From Brevundimonas sp. (lineage in GTDB: Bacteria; Pseudomonadota; Alphaproteobacteria; Caulobacterales; Caulobacteraceae), in contig NZ_JAIYCP010000011.1 of NCBI RefSeq assembly GCF_027487935.1, forward strand, positions 1 through 48,968: 48,968 nucleotides of DNA, given 5' to 3'. The position numbers were made by a program, and so were the translations under genes. The notes below the pieces were generated by a model. The model ran no database searches. It had not been told where the DNA came from and worked only from the letters and a program-made list of their open reading frames with translations. Shown here piece by piece: positions 7,879-14,863 of this stretch (position 1 is the first letter of the stretch; each line of letters opens with the position of its first letter).

Positions 7879-8514
7879 CTACTGGCTGACCCAGAGGATC
7901 CGGCCCATCCAGACGATCTCGTTCCGGGCCAGGGTGCGGGCGTCATAGGCCGGATTGACGGAGGTCAGGGTCACGACCTGCGCCGTCAAGGCCCCGATCT
8001 CCTTGGCCAGGGTCTCGCCGCCTGTGGTGCGCACCACCACCCGGTCGCCCTTGCGCACCTCGGTCGCCTCCCGATCGACGATGATCCGGTCGCCCTCCCG
8101 GTACAGGGGATCCATGGAGTCGCCGACGATCCGCAGGCTCAGAAGACTGTCCTTCGGCCGGGGCAGGTCGGTCTGTTCCCAGCCGTCTCCGACCGGCAGG
8201 CCCGCATCGTCGAAATAGCCGTCCTGTCCGGCCTGTGCCATGCCGAGCAGGGGTACGGCAGCCGGTCGTTCCACCGCATCCTGGGCCAGGGCGGCGAACT
8301 CTCCGAGCGACAGCCCGGTCGCCGCGAGAATGCGGGTCAGGCTTTCGGTCGAGGGCCAGCGCGGGCGCGGCGGCTCGCCGGGTCCGAACCGTTTGGAAGG
8401 GTTGAAACTGGTCGCGTCCAGCCCCGCGCGCCGTGCCAGGGCGGAGACGCTGAGCCCCTCATGCCGGGCGAGGCTGTCGATCGCCTTCCAGAGCTGGCTA
8501 TGGGAAAGGGGCAT
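7879..8514 (-). CDS. HTH-type transcriptional regulator with S24 self-cleaving domain
   Basis: The 211-residue protein has an N-terminal helix-turn-helix (about residues 5-75, including LSVSALARRAGLDATSFN) and a C-terminal LexA/CI-like S24 serine peptidase domain. The catalytic pair is visible: Ser133 in GDSMDPLYREGD and Lys171 in ETLAKEIG. An Ala95-Gly96 bond in GMAQAGQDG is the likely self-cleavage site. This is a phage-repressor-type regulator rather than LexA, whose DNA-binding domain is a winged helix of different sequence. Its target is unknown; candidates are its own promoter and the 8.6-9.9 kb cluster just upstream on the same strand. Confidence 0.85.
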   Translation of the reverse strand: MPLSHSQLWKAIDSLARHEGLSVSALARRAGLDATSFNPSKRFGPGEPPRPRWPSTESLTRILAATGLSLGEFAALAQDAVERPAAVPLLGMAQAGQDGYFDDAGLPVGDGWEQTDLPRPKDSLLSLRIVGDSMDPLYREGDRIIVDREATEVRKGDRVVVRTTGGETLAKEIGALTAQVVTLTSVNPAYDARTLARNEIVWMGRILWVSQ

Positions 8515-8558
8515 GGGGTCCGCCGCGGCTCACAGGGTGCCGAATTGGATCCAGTGTA

Positions 8559-8599
8559 GGAATAGATGCCTAGGTTTTCAATCTCGAAACCGCTATTCC
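8559..8599. promoter_or_regulatory. Nested inverted repeat upstream of the S24 regulator
   Basis: GGAATAG (8559-8565) pairs with CTATTCC (8593-8599), and inside it GGTTT (8573-8577) pairs with AAACC (8587-8591). The right arm overlaps the stop codon of the membrane-protein gene (8593-8595). On the minus strand it can act as a terminator-like hairpin at the end of that gene, and as DNA it lies 45 bases before the S24 gene start, where an operator would be. Both roles are inference. Confidence 0.4.
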
Positions 8600-9021
8600 A
8601 GACCGGCGGCGCGGCGCTCCTGCCATGCCCAGAAGGTCCCGACGGCGATGGTGAATAGAATGCCGGTGCTCGCCAGATTGATCACCGCATAGAAGGCTGA
8701 AACCGGGGGGCGGATGTCGACCAGGGTCAGGACGTGGCTCATGACCGTCAACGACTGCAGAGCGGCGGTCCACACTGGCCACGCGCGATCGCTCTTCCAA
8801 GCAAGGGCGATAAAGACAGCGAGCATGATGGCGTCGAGCGCCATCAAGCCCCACTGCGTGCCAGTTACGGAACCGTCACCCTGAATCAAAAGGGAGGCGA
8901 ACCAGGACAGGACATATCCGCCGGCTGCAATACGCTCTGGATCATCACCCTTCAGGAAAGCAAAGGCGACAACCAGCAGAGTAAGGCCAGCCCCGATCTG
9001 GGTCGACAGAGTGTCGAACAT
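8593..9021 (-). CDS. Small integral membrane protein, 142 aa
   Basis: The product has about five hydrophobic segments (roughly residues 8-24, 35-48, 57-74, 81-98 and 107-130) and few charged residues outside them, so it should be a polytopic inner-membrane protein. Segments such as GGYVLSWFASLLIQGDG and FYAVINLASTGILF carry no recognised active site. The TLLVVAFAFLKGDDPERIAAG start is well formed. The ATG at 9021 lies 5 bases downstream of a perfect 12-bp hairpin whose 3' arm holds the GGGGGCG Shine-Dalgarno-like sequence, so translation may be controlled. Upstream on the same strand are two paralogous small genes. Function is unknown. Confidence 0.65.
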   Translation of the reverse strand: MFDTLSTQIGAGLTLLVVAFAFLKGDDPERIAAGGYVLSWFASLLIQGDGSVTGTQWGLMALDAIMLAVFIALAWKSDRAWPVWTAALQSLTVMSHVLTLVDIRPPVSAFYAVINLASTGILFTIAVGTFWAWQERRAAGLE

Positions 9022-9026
9022 AAAAC

Positions 9027-9054
9027 CGCCCCCATGCCTCTTGGCATGGGGGCG
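9027..9054 (-). promoter_or_regulatory. Perfect hairpin covering the RBS of the membrane-protein gene
   Basis: CGCCCCCATGCC (9027-9038) and GGCATGGGGGCG (9043-9054) form a perfect 12-bp stem with a 4-base loop. On the minus strand the 3' arm ends in GGGGGCG, followed by GTTTT and then the ATG at 9021. The arm therefore contains the only plausible Shine-Dalgarno. Because the stem is followed by a T run, it could also be the terminator of the two upstream genes. Termination and RBS occlusion are not exclusive. Confidence 0.7.
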
Positions 9055-9109
9055 ATAATGCAGCGAGTCTGAGCAGACCGGAATGACCGGCTGGCAATGT
9101 TACAGCGAA

Positions 9110-9463
9110 TTAAACCGCGCGAAGGCGGCTGACGCGGGCCTGATCGTCGCTGTTGTTCAGGGCGGCTTCTGCCGGCTTGTTCATGTGTCCGATCGCGTAC
9201 ACACCGAAGCCATGGCGGCGATGATCCTTGGCCAGTTCTTCGTGGCAGGCCACGAGCGCGTCGCGCGCGGCGGACAGGGCGGCGATCGCCTCCATGGCAC
9301 GGGCCTGCGAAGCGGCACCCGAGACGGCCGTAAGGTTGAGCGCGGTACGGGCACCGATCATGGTCTGGATCAGCGTGGTGGTCCGGGCGATGGCGGCGTC
9401 CAACGACTGCTCGGCTGTGTTCAGGTCGCCGGCGATGCTGGTGATAACTTCAGAGTTGGTCAT
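9110..9463 (-). CDS. Helical hypothetical protein, paralogue of the upstream gene
   Basis: This 117-residue protein starts at ATG 9463 with GGGAGG five bases upstream. It is almost wholly helical and alanine-rich, with segments AEQSLDAAIARTTTLIQTMIGARTAL and AMEAIAALSAARDALVACHEELAKDHRRHGF split by a short turn. It then has GVYAIGHMNKPAEAAL. The pattern His..Leu-Ala, Gly-(Phe/Leu), Gly-(His/Pro)-(Met/Leu)-(Asn/Asp)-Lys-Pro matches the end of the upstream gene product (9496-9885), so the two are diverged tandem paralogues. No signal peptide or membrane segment is seen. Function is unknown; a small cytosolic helical bundle is likely. Confidence 0.7.
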   Translation of the reverse strand: MTNSEVITSIAGDLNTAEQSLDAAIARTTTLIQTMIGARTALNLTAVSGAASQARAMEAIAALSAARDALVACHEELAKDHRRHGFGVYAIGHMNKPAEAALNNSDDQARVSRLRAV

Positions 9464-9495
9464 GTAAGCCTCCCGCATGAAAACTGACCAAGGAG

Positions 9496-9885
9496 TTAAC
9501 ATGTTTCTGTCGTGATCGGTAGGATTTTGTTTACTGTGTCCGGACGGAGCGCGGGGCCATCGCCGCCTCCGCCGCCGATGGGCTCGCCGTCCCCGGGTTT
9601 GTCGAGGGGGCCGACCGCGAGGTCGTCCAGGCCCAGCCTGCGCGCAAGGGCTGCGAGGGTATGGTGGGTCTGGACGATATGGGCACGCGCATTCGCCAGG
9701 GCGCTGATCGTAGAGGCCGCCTCGGTAAAGGCGCGCTGACCCGCCGTGGCGGACAGCCATGCGTCGATCCGCGCGGCTGGGAGAGCCGCCGCGAGAGATG
9801 CCGCTGAAGCCAGGGCCTGATCGATCGCGGCTTCAGTGGCAAAGAGGCGAGCGGCAAGCGCTTCACCGACATCAAGTCTGGTCAT
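9496..9885 (-). CDS. Helical hypothetical protein, first of a tandem paralogous pair
   Basis: The product of 129 residues starts at ATG 9885 (MTRLDVGEALAARLF...) behind an AGGGAGG ribosome site. It has two long alanine-rich helices (about residues 13-40 and 50-85) and the ending LAALARRLGLDDLAVGPLDKPGDGEP, followed by a glycine-rich linker and a short tail. It shares the tail motif and helix arrangement with the next gene (9110-9463), only 32 bases downstream, so the pair is probably one transcript. Its RBS is partly inside a perfect 10-bp palindrome (9895-9919). I do not recognise a family. Confidence 0.7.
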   Translation of the reverse strand: MTRLDVGEALAARLFATEAAIDQALASAASLAAALPAARIDAWLSATAGQRAFTEAASTISALANARAHIVQTHHTLAALARRLGLDDLAVGPLDKPGDGEPIGGGGGDGPALRPDTVNKILPITTETC

Positions 9886-9894
9886 GCTGGTACC

Positions 9895-9919
9895 TCCCTG
9901 TGACCGGGTGTCACAGGGA
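9895..9919 (-). promoter_or_regulatory. Perfect palindrome overlapping a Shine-Dalgarno sequence
   Basis: TCCCTGTGAC (9895-9904) and GTCACAGGGA (9910-9919) form a perfect 10-bp inverted repeat with a 5-base centre. On the minus strand its 3' arm runs into AGGGAGG (9893-9899), the ribosome site of the gene starting at 9885. It can act as an RNA hairpin masking the RBS or as a dyad operator. The site lies only 31 bases from the end of the thioesterase gene upstream. Confidence 0.7.
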
Positions 9920-9949
9920 ATATCCACCACAGGTATATCTGAAATGCAA

Positions 9950-10348
9950 CTATTGGTCGTCTTCGGCCATCAGGAAATGGGCGGTGAGGGCGGCGATTGG
10001 CTGGGATTCGTCTTCCTGCCAGGCCTCGGCCAGCACGTGCGCCACCCTGCGCCCGGCCTTGCTGATGCGCGCGCGCGCATGGACATCAACGGGTCGGCCT
10101 GACCGCAGATAGGCCACCGTCACATTGATTGGCCTCGGAAGCCGCAACCGGGGGTACAGGGCGGCGACCTGGGCGACCGCGGTCAATTCGAGCATGGCTG
10201 CGGTCGAGCCGCCATGAAGGGCGGGCAGGACCGGGTTTCCGACCAGTTTGACGTCGAACGGCATCGTCACGGTCAGTGTCTGTCCCTCGCTCGCGGTCGT
10301 CAGACCCAGAAACCGGGCATAGGGGAGGCGGTCCAGAAGGTCGCTCAT
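9950..10348 (-). CDS. PaaI-type hot-dog thioesterase
   Basis: A 132-residue protein of the hot-dog fold acyl-CoA thioesterase family. The signature segment PALHGGSTAAMLELTAVA contains the HGG turn and the following helix with the acidic catalytic residue, as in PaaI/YdiI-type enzymes. The strand pattern (TLTVTMPFDVKLVG and INVTVAYLRSGRP) fits the fold. The start ATG 10348 overlaps the stop of the upstream thioesterase gene (ATGA), so the two are translationally coupled and may form a hetero-oligomer or act on related substrates. The acyl substrate cannot be told from sequence. Confidence 0.85.
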   Translation of the reverse strand: MSDLLDRLPYARFLGLTTASEGQTLTVTMPFDVKLVGNPVLPALHGGSTAAMLELTAVAQVAALYPRLRLPRPINVTVAYLRSGRPVDVHARARISKAGRRVAHVLAEAWQEDESQPIAALTAHFLMAEDDQ

Positions 10349-10818
10349 TGACCACCCATCGTGTCGGTCCTGAGATTGGAGCCGAGGCTGCGGTTGCGCA
10401 TCGAGGACAGGATATAGGCGCTTTGGGCCGCTGCGACGGGATCGTCCGGACTGTCCTCGAAAGCCCAGGCCCGAACGAAGGCGACGGACCGGGTCAGGTG
10501 GTAGCAACGGGCCTCGGCGACCAGATCACGGCGGGCTGTGGCCGCCCGCATATAGTCGACGCGAAGGTCGAGGGTTGCGATCGATTCAAATTTTCCGAGT
10601 GCGATCCACACCGCCAGCCCTCCGACGTGGTCCAGCAATGTGGTGACAAGACCTCCCGACAGGACGCCGGTCTCCGGGTCGCCGACCAGATCTTCCCGCC
10701 AGGGCGCGCGGATCCGTACGCGATCGCCGTCCAGACTGTCGTAAACGAACCCGAGTGCATGGGTGTGCGCCGCTCCAGCGGCGAGCTGGGGGAGGATGTC
10801 CAGGATCGGAGACTGCAT
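10345..10818 (-). CDS. Hot-dog fold thioesterase, second of a coupled pair
   Basis: The product (157 residues from ATG 10818; a GTG at 10845 would add nine) is a PaaI-like hot-dog protein. It has the turn and catalytic helix as GVLSGGLVTTLLDHVGGLA, where SGG stands in place of HGG and Asp in LLDHVGG is the likely catalytic acid, then LDLRVDYMRAAT as the long strand. It is followed by the second thioesterase with a 4-base overlap. Substrate unknown. Upstream, after about 60 bases, is the kinase-like gene on the same strand. Confidence 0.8.
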   Translation of the reverse strand: MQSPILDILPQLAAGAAHTHALGFVYDSLDGDRVRIRAPWREDLVGDPETGVLSGGLVTTLLDHVGGLAVWIALGKFESIATLDLRVDYMRAATARRDLVAEARCYHLTRSVAFVRAWAFEDSPDDPVAAAQSAYILSSMRNRSLGSNLRTDTMGGQ

Positions 10819-10878
10819 GACCCGCTTCTCGGTCCGTCCGGACACGAGTGCAAGGGTGCTTGTGCAGGAACCGGCGGG

Positions 10879-12507
10879 TCAGGCGGCCGAGCGGTCCCTG
10901 CCTTGCTGTTCCGGAGCGGCCCCGGCAGTGGCCTGTCCAAGTGCCAGATTCATGGCGAGGCGCAGGCAGTCTGGCTTGATCGGCTTTTCGACGACGGCCG
11001 CCATGCCGATGGTCAGATATCTCCTGGCGTCGTCGGCGTCGGCGTTGGCGGTGAGGGCCACGATCGGGATGTCGCGCGCGGGCCCCGTCAATGCGCGGAT
11101 GGCCCGGGTTGCCTGGACCCCGTCCATCCGCGGCATCTTGATGTCCATCAGGATCAGGTCGAAACGCCTCTGCTGAACGGCCTCAAGGGCTTCAACGCCA
11201 TCTTCGGCGGTCTCCGAGGTGCAGCCGAACATCTCGCACAGGGCCTGGGCCACCACGCGGTTGGTACCGTTGTCGTCGACGATCAGAATGTGCGGGGATC
11301 CAGCGCGGTCGCCCTCCCGATCGAGGTGCTCGATACCGGTCGCTGTGGTCGCCTCGATTTCGGTGCGTTCGACGTCAAGATCGAAGGCGAAGGTCGTTCC
11401 GCGGCCGGGATTGTTCTCAGCCCAGATACGTCCTCCCATGCAGTCGACGATCTGACGGCAGATTGCGAGCCCCAGACCCGTGCCGCCCTGTCCCGACCCA
11501 AGCATGAAGGGCTCGAAAACGGTATGGATGCGATCGGGCTCAACGCCGGCCCCGTCGTCCCGGATACGGCCTTCCAGCCGAATGCGGTTGCCTTCGGCGA
11601 CGGCCTTCAGGCCGGCCTCGACGACGCCGTCCCGCGCGAAACTCAGCGCGTTGCCGATCAGGGTGTTGAACAGCTGGGTCAACCGGGTGCCGTCCACGAG
11701 AGCGGCCATTTCGGTGTCGCCCTCATAGCTGACCAGAAGGGTAACGTTGTCACGGGAGGCGCGAGGTGCCCAGACCGCCTGCACGTCATCCATCAAGGCG
11801 CGCAGGGGGGTGGCTGTCGGGCTCAGCTCGAGCTCGCCGGCCTCGGCGCGTGCGAGGTCAAGGGCATCCTCCAGAACGCGCAGCACCGTTCCGGATGACT
11901 CCACGATGGTCGCAACATGGGCATGGGACTGGGGGCTGAGCGGCTGGCGGCGCAGCAGATCAGCGACGGCCAGGACGCCGTTCATCGGCATCCGCAACTC
12001 ATCCGCCATCAGGCCGAGAAACTGGTTCTTGGCCCGGGCGGAGGCAACGGTCTGGGTCTTTGCGTCCGAGAGGTCGCGGACCTGTTCCACCAGCTGGAGG
12101 TTCTCCCGGCGTTGGATCGCATTGACCGCCTGGAGAAGGGAGGCAGCCGTTCCGACACCATGATACCGACCATCACGGGTAACGATGAACCCGCGCATGA
12201 GGGCCGCCGGGCCTTCTTTTTTCAGGACATCGCAGAAGGCGTCGATACTGACGCCGCCCTCGACCACGGCCGGCTCGGGATCCATGGCATGAGTGATCGG
12301 TCGGTGACCGAACTGGGCGTGGCCCAGGGGGCTGGCGAGTTTCAGCAGGAAGGCACTGCGTTCGACCAGACCGACAGGGAGTCCATTCTCGACGACCGGG
12401 ATCACCAGGGTGTCAGGTTCGCGTTCGAAACGTGCGAACACGTCCATGCCGGTTGTCTCGGGCGACACCGCCTCGGCGCGCACCGACAGGACTTCTATGG
12501 TCGGCAT
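10879..12507 (-). CDS. CBS-HATPase-receiver hybrid protein lacking the phospho-accepting His
   Basis: The domain order is two CBS-like repeats (residues 1-130), a HisKA-like dimerisation helix pair, a HATPase (N box LIGNALSF, G1 DDGAGVEP, G2 GTGLGLAI) and a C-terminal receiver (LIVDDNG, phospho-acceptor Asp in LILMDIKMP, Lys in VEKPIKP). In the H box, where families have SHELRTPLN, this protein reads ADELRMPMN. Asp169 (codon 12001-12003) thus replaces the histidine. The ATPase and receiver motifs are intact, so it may be a pseudokinase scaffold, a phosphatase or a DivL-like regulator. I prefer ATG 12507; ATG 12585 adds 26 residues. There is no membrane segment, so it is cytosolic. It is divergent from queC. 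Confidence 0.85.
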   Translation of the reverse strand: MPTIEVLSVRAEAVSPETTGMDVFARFEREPDTLVIPVVENGLPVGLVERSAFLLKLASPLGHAQFGHRPITHAMDPEPAVVEGGVSIDAFCDVLKKEGPAALMRGFIVTRDGRYHGVGTAASLLQAVNAIQRRENLQLVEQVRDLSDAKTQTVASARAKNQFLGLMADELRMPMNGVLAVADLLRRQPLSPQSHAHVATIVESSGTVLRVLEDALDLARAEAGELELSPTATPLRALMDDVQAVWAPRASRDNVTLLVSYEGDTEMAALVDGTRLTQLFNTLIGNALSFARDGVVEAGLKAVAEGNRIRLEGRIRDDGAGVEPDRIHTVFEPFMLGSGQGGTGLGLAICRQIVDCMGGRIWAENNPGRGTTFAFDLDVERTEIEATTATGIEHLDREGDRAGSPHILIVDDNGTNRVVAQALCEMFGCTSETAEDGVEALEAVQQRRFDLILMDIKMPRMDGVQATRAIRALTGPARDIPIVALTANADADDARRYLTIGMAAVVEKPIKPDCLRLAMNLALGQATAGAAPEQQGRDRSAA

Positions 12508-12698
12508 GACAGGCCGCAACTCCACAAGAACAGCCGAACCATAGATCACAAGCGTTTTCAGAAGGGTTAAGGCTGACTTTCTCATCTTCGGGCGGCTTTT
12601 GCTCTGCTCGCGGGTCTGATGTAGAAGGAGAGCCCGCCGTCCTGCGGCCTGTTTCCCTTGTCCATGCGCGCGGCCAACCGGCCGACCGCAGGTTTGTC

Positions 12699-13415
12699 AT
12701 GAGCGATTCCCTGCCCACGCCCGCACAATCGGCTCTCGTGCTCTTCTCGGGCGGCCAGGACAGTGCGACCTGTCTGGCCTGGGCGCTGGAGCGATATCCG
12801 AGGGTAGAGACGGTCGGCTTCGACTATGGCCAGCGTCATCTCGTCGAAATGCAGGCCCGGCTGCAGGTCCGTGCCGGCATGGCGACCGCGCTGCCGCAAT
12901 GGGCTGACCGGCTTGGGCCGGACCATGTGGTCGACCTGACCGGCTATGGCCGGATCGCCGAAAGCGCCCTGACGACCGACCGCGCAATCGCGCTGGATGC
13001 CCGTGGTCTGCCGACAACATTCGTGCCCGGCCGTAATCTGGTTTTCCTGACCTGCGCCGCCGCCTTGGCTGACCGGCGGGATCTCGAGGTGCTGGTCGGG
13101 GGGATGTGCGAGACGGACTTTTCCGGCTACCCCGACTGCCGCCGCGACACGATTGACGCCATGGCCTCAGCGCTCAGCCTGGGTCTCGACAAGCCGATCG
13201 TCATCGCGACCCCCCTCATGACCCTGACCAAGGCCGACACCTGGGCCGTGGCTGAAAAGATCGGCGGCGCACCGCTGATCGATCTTATCCTGGAGCACTC
13301 CCACACCTGCTATCGGGGCGACCGGCAGCATCGTCATGCCTGGGGCTATGGCTGTGCAGACTGCCCGGCCTGCGAACTGCGCGCCGCCGGCCATGCCCAA
13401 TGGATGGCCGCATGA
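12699..13415 (+). CDS. queC: 7-cyano-7-deazaguanine (preQ0) synthase
   Basis: QueC converts 7-carboxy-7-deazaguanine to preQ0 with ATP and ammonia. The 238-residue product has the PP-loop ATP motif SGGQDS (residues 17-22), [32 protein letters not shown] and a C-terminal zinc site made by TCYRG plus the cluster [11 protein letters not shown]. It is first in a tight operon: its stop overlaps the queE start. No preQ1 riboswitch could be recognised in the 12586-12698 leader. The window lacks folE and queF, so those steps are encoded elsewhere. Confidence 0.95.
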   Translation: MSDSLPTPAQSALVLFSGGQDSATCLAWALERYPRVETVGFDYGQRHLVEMQARLQVRAGMATALPQWADRLGPDHVVDLTGYGRIAESALTTDRAIALDARGLPTTFVPGRNLVFLTCAAALADRRDLEVLVGGMCETDFSGYPDCRRDTIDAMASALSLGLDKPIVIATPLMTLTKADTWAVAEKIGGAPLIDLILEHSHTCYRGDRQHRHAWGYGCADCPACELRAAGHAQWMAA

Positions 13416-14047
13416 CCTATTCGGCCAAGGAGGTCTTCCTCACCGTGCAGGGCGAAGGCGGCCAGGCCGGTCGGCCGGCCGTTTTTCTCCGTTTCGCCGG
13501 CTGCAATCTCTGGAGCGGGCTTGAGCGCGATCGCGCGACCGCAGTCTGCACATTCTGCGACACTGACTTCGTCGGAGTGGATGGCGACGGTGGCGGCAAA
13601 TTCCCGACTGCCGATGCCTTGGCAGACCAGGTCGCTGAGCTGTGGCGGGGACGGGCAGGGGACCCGAAACTGGTCGTCTGCACCGGTGGGGAGCCCCTTT
13701 TGCAACTGGACGGACCGCTGATTGCTGCCCTCCATGCCCGGAGCTTCGAAATCGCCGTGGAAACCAACGGAACCCTGACCGCGCCCGCTGGGCTTGACTG
13801 GATCTGCGTCAGCCCCAAGGCCGATGCCCCCCTGCTCCAGGTGAGCGGTCAGGAACTCAAACTGGTCTTTCCCCAGCCCTCTGCCATGCCGGATCGTTTC
13901 GAACACCTTTCGTTCGATCGGTTCTGGCTTCAGCCCATGGACGGACCTGACCGGGTGGCCAACACCGCAGCGGCCATCGAATACTGCCTGACCCACCCGA
14001 AATGGCGGCTCAGCGTCCAGACTCACAAATACATCGGCGTAAGATGA
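13412..14047 (+). CDS. queE: 7-carboxy-7-deazaguanine synthase (radical SAM)
   Basis: QueE contracts 6-carboxytetrahydropterin to 7-carboxy-7-deazaguanine. The product of 211 residues has the unusual radical-SAM cysteine spacing of this family: C31, C46 and C49 (Cx14Cx2C), seen in [10 protein letters not shown] and VCTFCDTDF. The substrate-binding start FLTVQGEG, the GGEPLLQ loop, VETNGT and the SPK segment are present. The start ATG 13412 overlaps the queC stop, and its own stop overlaps queD. Confidence 0.95.
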   Translation: MTYSAKEVFLTVQGEGGQAGRPAVFLRFAGCNLWSGLERDRATAVCTFCDTDFVGVDGDGGGKFPTADALADQVAELWRGRAGDPKLVVCTGGEPLLQLDGPLIAALHARSFEIAVETNGTLTAPAGLDWICVSPKADAPLLQVSGQELKLVFPQPSAMPDRFEHLSFDRFWLQPMDGPDRVANTAAAIEYCLTHPKWRLSVQTHKYIGVR

Positions 14048-14412
14048 GCGTTTTCGAGATTACCAAGGCCGCAACCTTCGACGCGGCTCACCACTTTCCG
14101 AGCGAGCCGGAGGGGAGTCCTTACCGGCGCATCCATGGCCATTCCTTCCGGGTCGAAGCGACCGTCTGCAGCGAAACGCTGGATGCGGCGCATGGCTGGG
14201 TCGCTGATCTGGGGGCCCTGGACCGGGCCCTGAGAGAGGCTGCGGAGGCTCTGGATCACGGCATGCTCAATGAGCATGCCGGATTGGAACTCCCGTCGCT
14301 GGAAAACCTGTGTCTCTGGTTCGCCGCCCGGCTGAGGCCGGAATGGCCCGGATTGAGCCGGATCATGGTGTCCAGGCCGACGATCCACGAACGCTGCGTC
14401 CTGACGCTCTAG
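14044..14412 (+). CDS. queD: QueD-like 6-carboxytetrahydropterin synthase, catalytic Cys missing
   Basis: QueD makes 6-carboxytetrahydropterin from dihydroneopterin triphosphate. The 122-residue protein belongs to the PTPS/QueD family: zinc ligands H16 (FDAAHHF), H31 and H33 (IHGHSF), and LDHGMLNE with the catalytic Asp/His. The catalytic cysteine of the family CxxxHGH motif is replaced by Tyr27 (codon 14122-14124; YRRIHGHSF). Context (third gene of queCED, ATGA overlap) argues for a QueD role, so the family member may use a different residue or the step may need another protein. Confidence 0.85.
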   Translation: MSVFEITKAATFDAAHHFPSEPEGSPYRRIHGHSFRVEATVCSETLDAAHGWVADLGALDRALREAAEALDHGMLNEHAGLELPSLENLCLWFAARLRPEWPGLSRIMVSRPTIHERCVLTL

Positions 14413-14413
14413 C

Positions 14414-14665
14414 CTAGCAGTCGCGACCCCGGCGCTGGCGCTGTTCGCAACGGCGCTGCTCACGTTCGCGTTTGGCCCGGGTCTCCTCATCCGAGGTCGT
14501 CACGGCATCGACGCCGGCACCCACCACGGCTCCGGTGGCCTGGGCTGCTCCGCCGACGATGGCACCGGCTGTACCGACAACCGCCCCTACGAGACAGCCC
14601 TGGAGCATCAGGCTCGCGCTGATTACAGCGGCAAGGATCCCGCTGGTTCTGATCGTCCTGATCAT
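14414..14665 (-). CDS. Small lipoprotein with glycine-rich segment
   Basis: The product is 83 residues with a lipoprotein signal peptide ending in LMLQGC (lipid on Cys24). The mature part starts with a glycine/alanine-rich, helix-packing stretch (VGAVVGTAGAIVGGAAQATGAV), similar to glycine-zipper proteins of the envelope. It ends in a charged tail of Arg/Gln (REREQRRCEQRQRRG). It is convergent with queD, one base apart at the stops. The function is unknown; entericidin-like or glycine-zipper lipoproteins are the closest types. Confidence 0.75.
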   Translation of the reverse strand: MIRTIRTSGILAAVISASLMLQGCLVGAVVGTAGAIVGGAAQATGAVVGAGVDAVTTSDEETRAKREREQRRCEQRQRRGRDC

Positions 14666-14755
14666 ACTGCCTTCCTGTGAATCCGCTGGGCCATCTGGTG
14701 AGGTTGACGATCGAGGCGCGACGGCCTGGCCCGGGTCGGGCCGGGCCTGCAGGGC

Positions 14756-14832
14756 TGGTGGGCGGCGAGGGGTTCGAACCCCCGACCCCCTCGGTGTAAA
14801 CGAGGTGCTCTGACCAGCTGAGCTAGCCGCCC
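14756..14832 (-). tRNA. tRNA-Val (anticodon TAC)
   Basis: A 77-base cloverleaf with encoded CCA (14756-14758). The acceptor strand GGGCGGC pairs with GCCGCCC. The D arm (GCTCAGCTGGTCAGAGC), anticodon stem CCTCG/CGAGG around loop TTTACAC, and T arm GGGGTTCGAACCCC are all present. Anticodon TAC reads valine codons. The 5' end at 14832 is only 31 bases from the stop of the autotransporter on the same strand, so its promoter is either in that gene's 3' end or it is co-transcribed. The gap 14666-14755 holds nothing else visible. Confidence 0.95.
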
Positions 14833-14863
14833 ATCTTCACGAAACGCGCAGGCTTTCCGTTCC

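Noticed and set aside
7879..8514. LexA
   Set aside because: The S24 domain fits but the N-terminal HTH is phage-repressor type, not the LexA winged helix.
10276..11898. Long plus-strand frame (540 codons) opposite the kinase-like and thioesterase genes
   Set aside because: Shadow of two clear minus-strand gene families; no coherent motif.
12586..12698. preQ1 riboswitch in the queC leader
   Set aside because: I found no preQ1-I/II-like hairpin with the A-rich tail or pseudoknot pairing.
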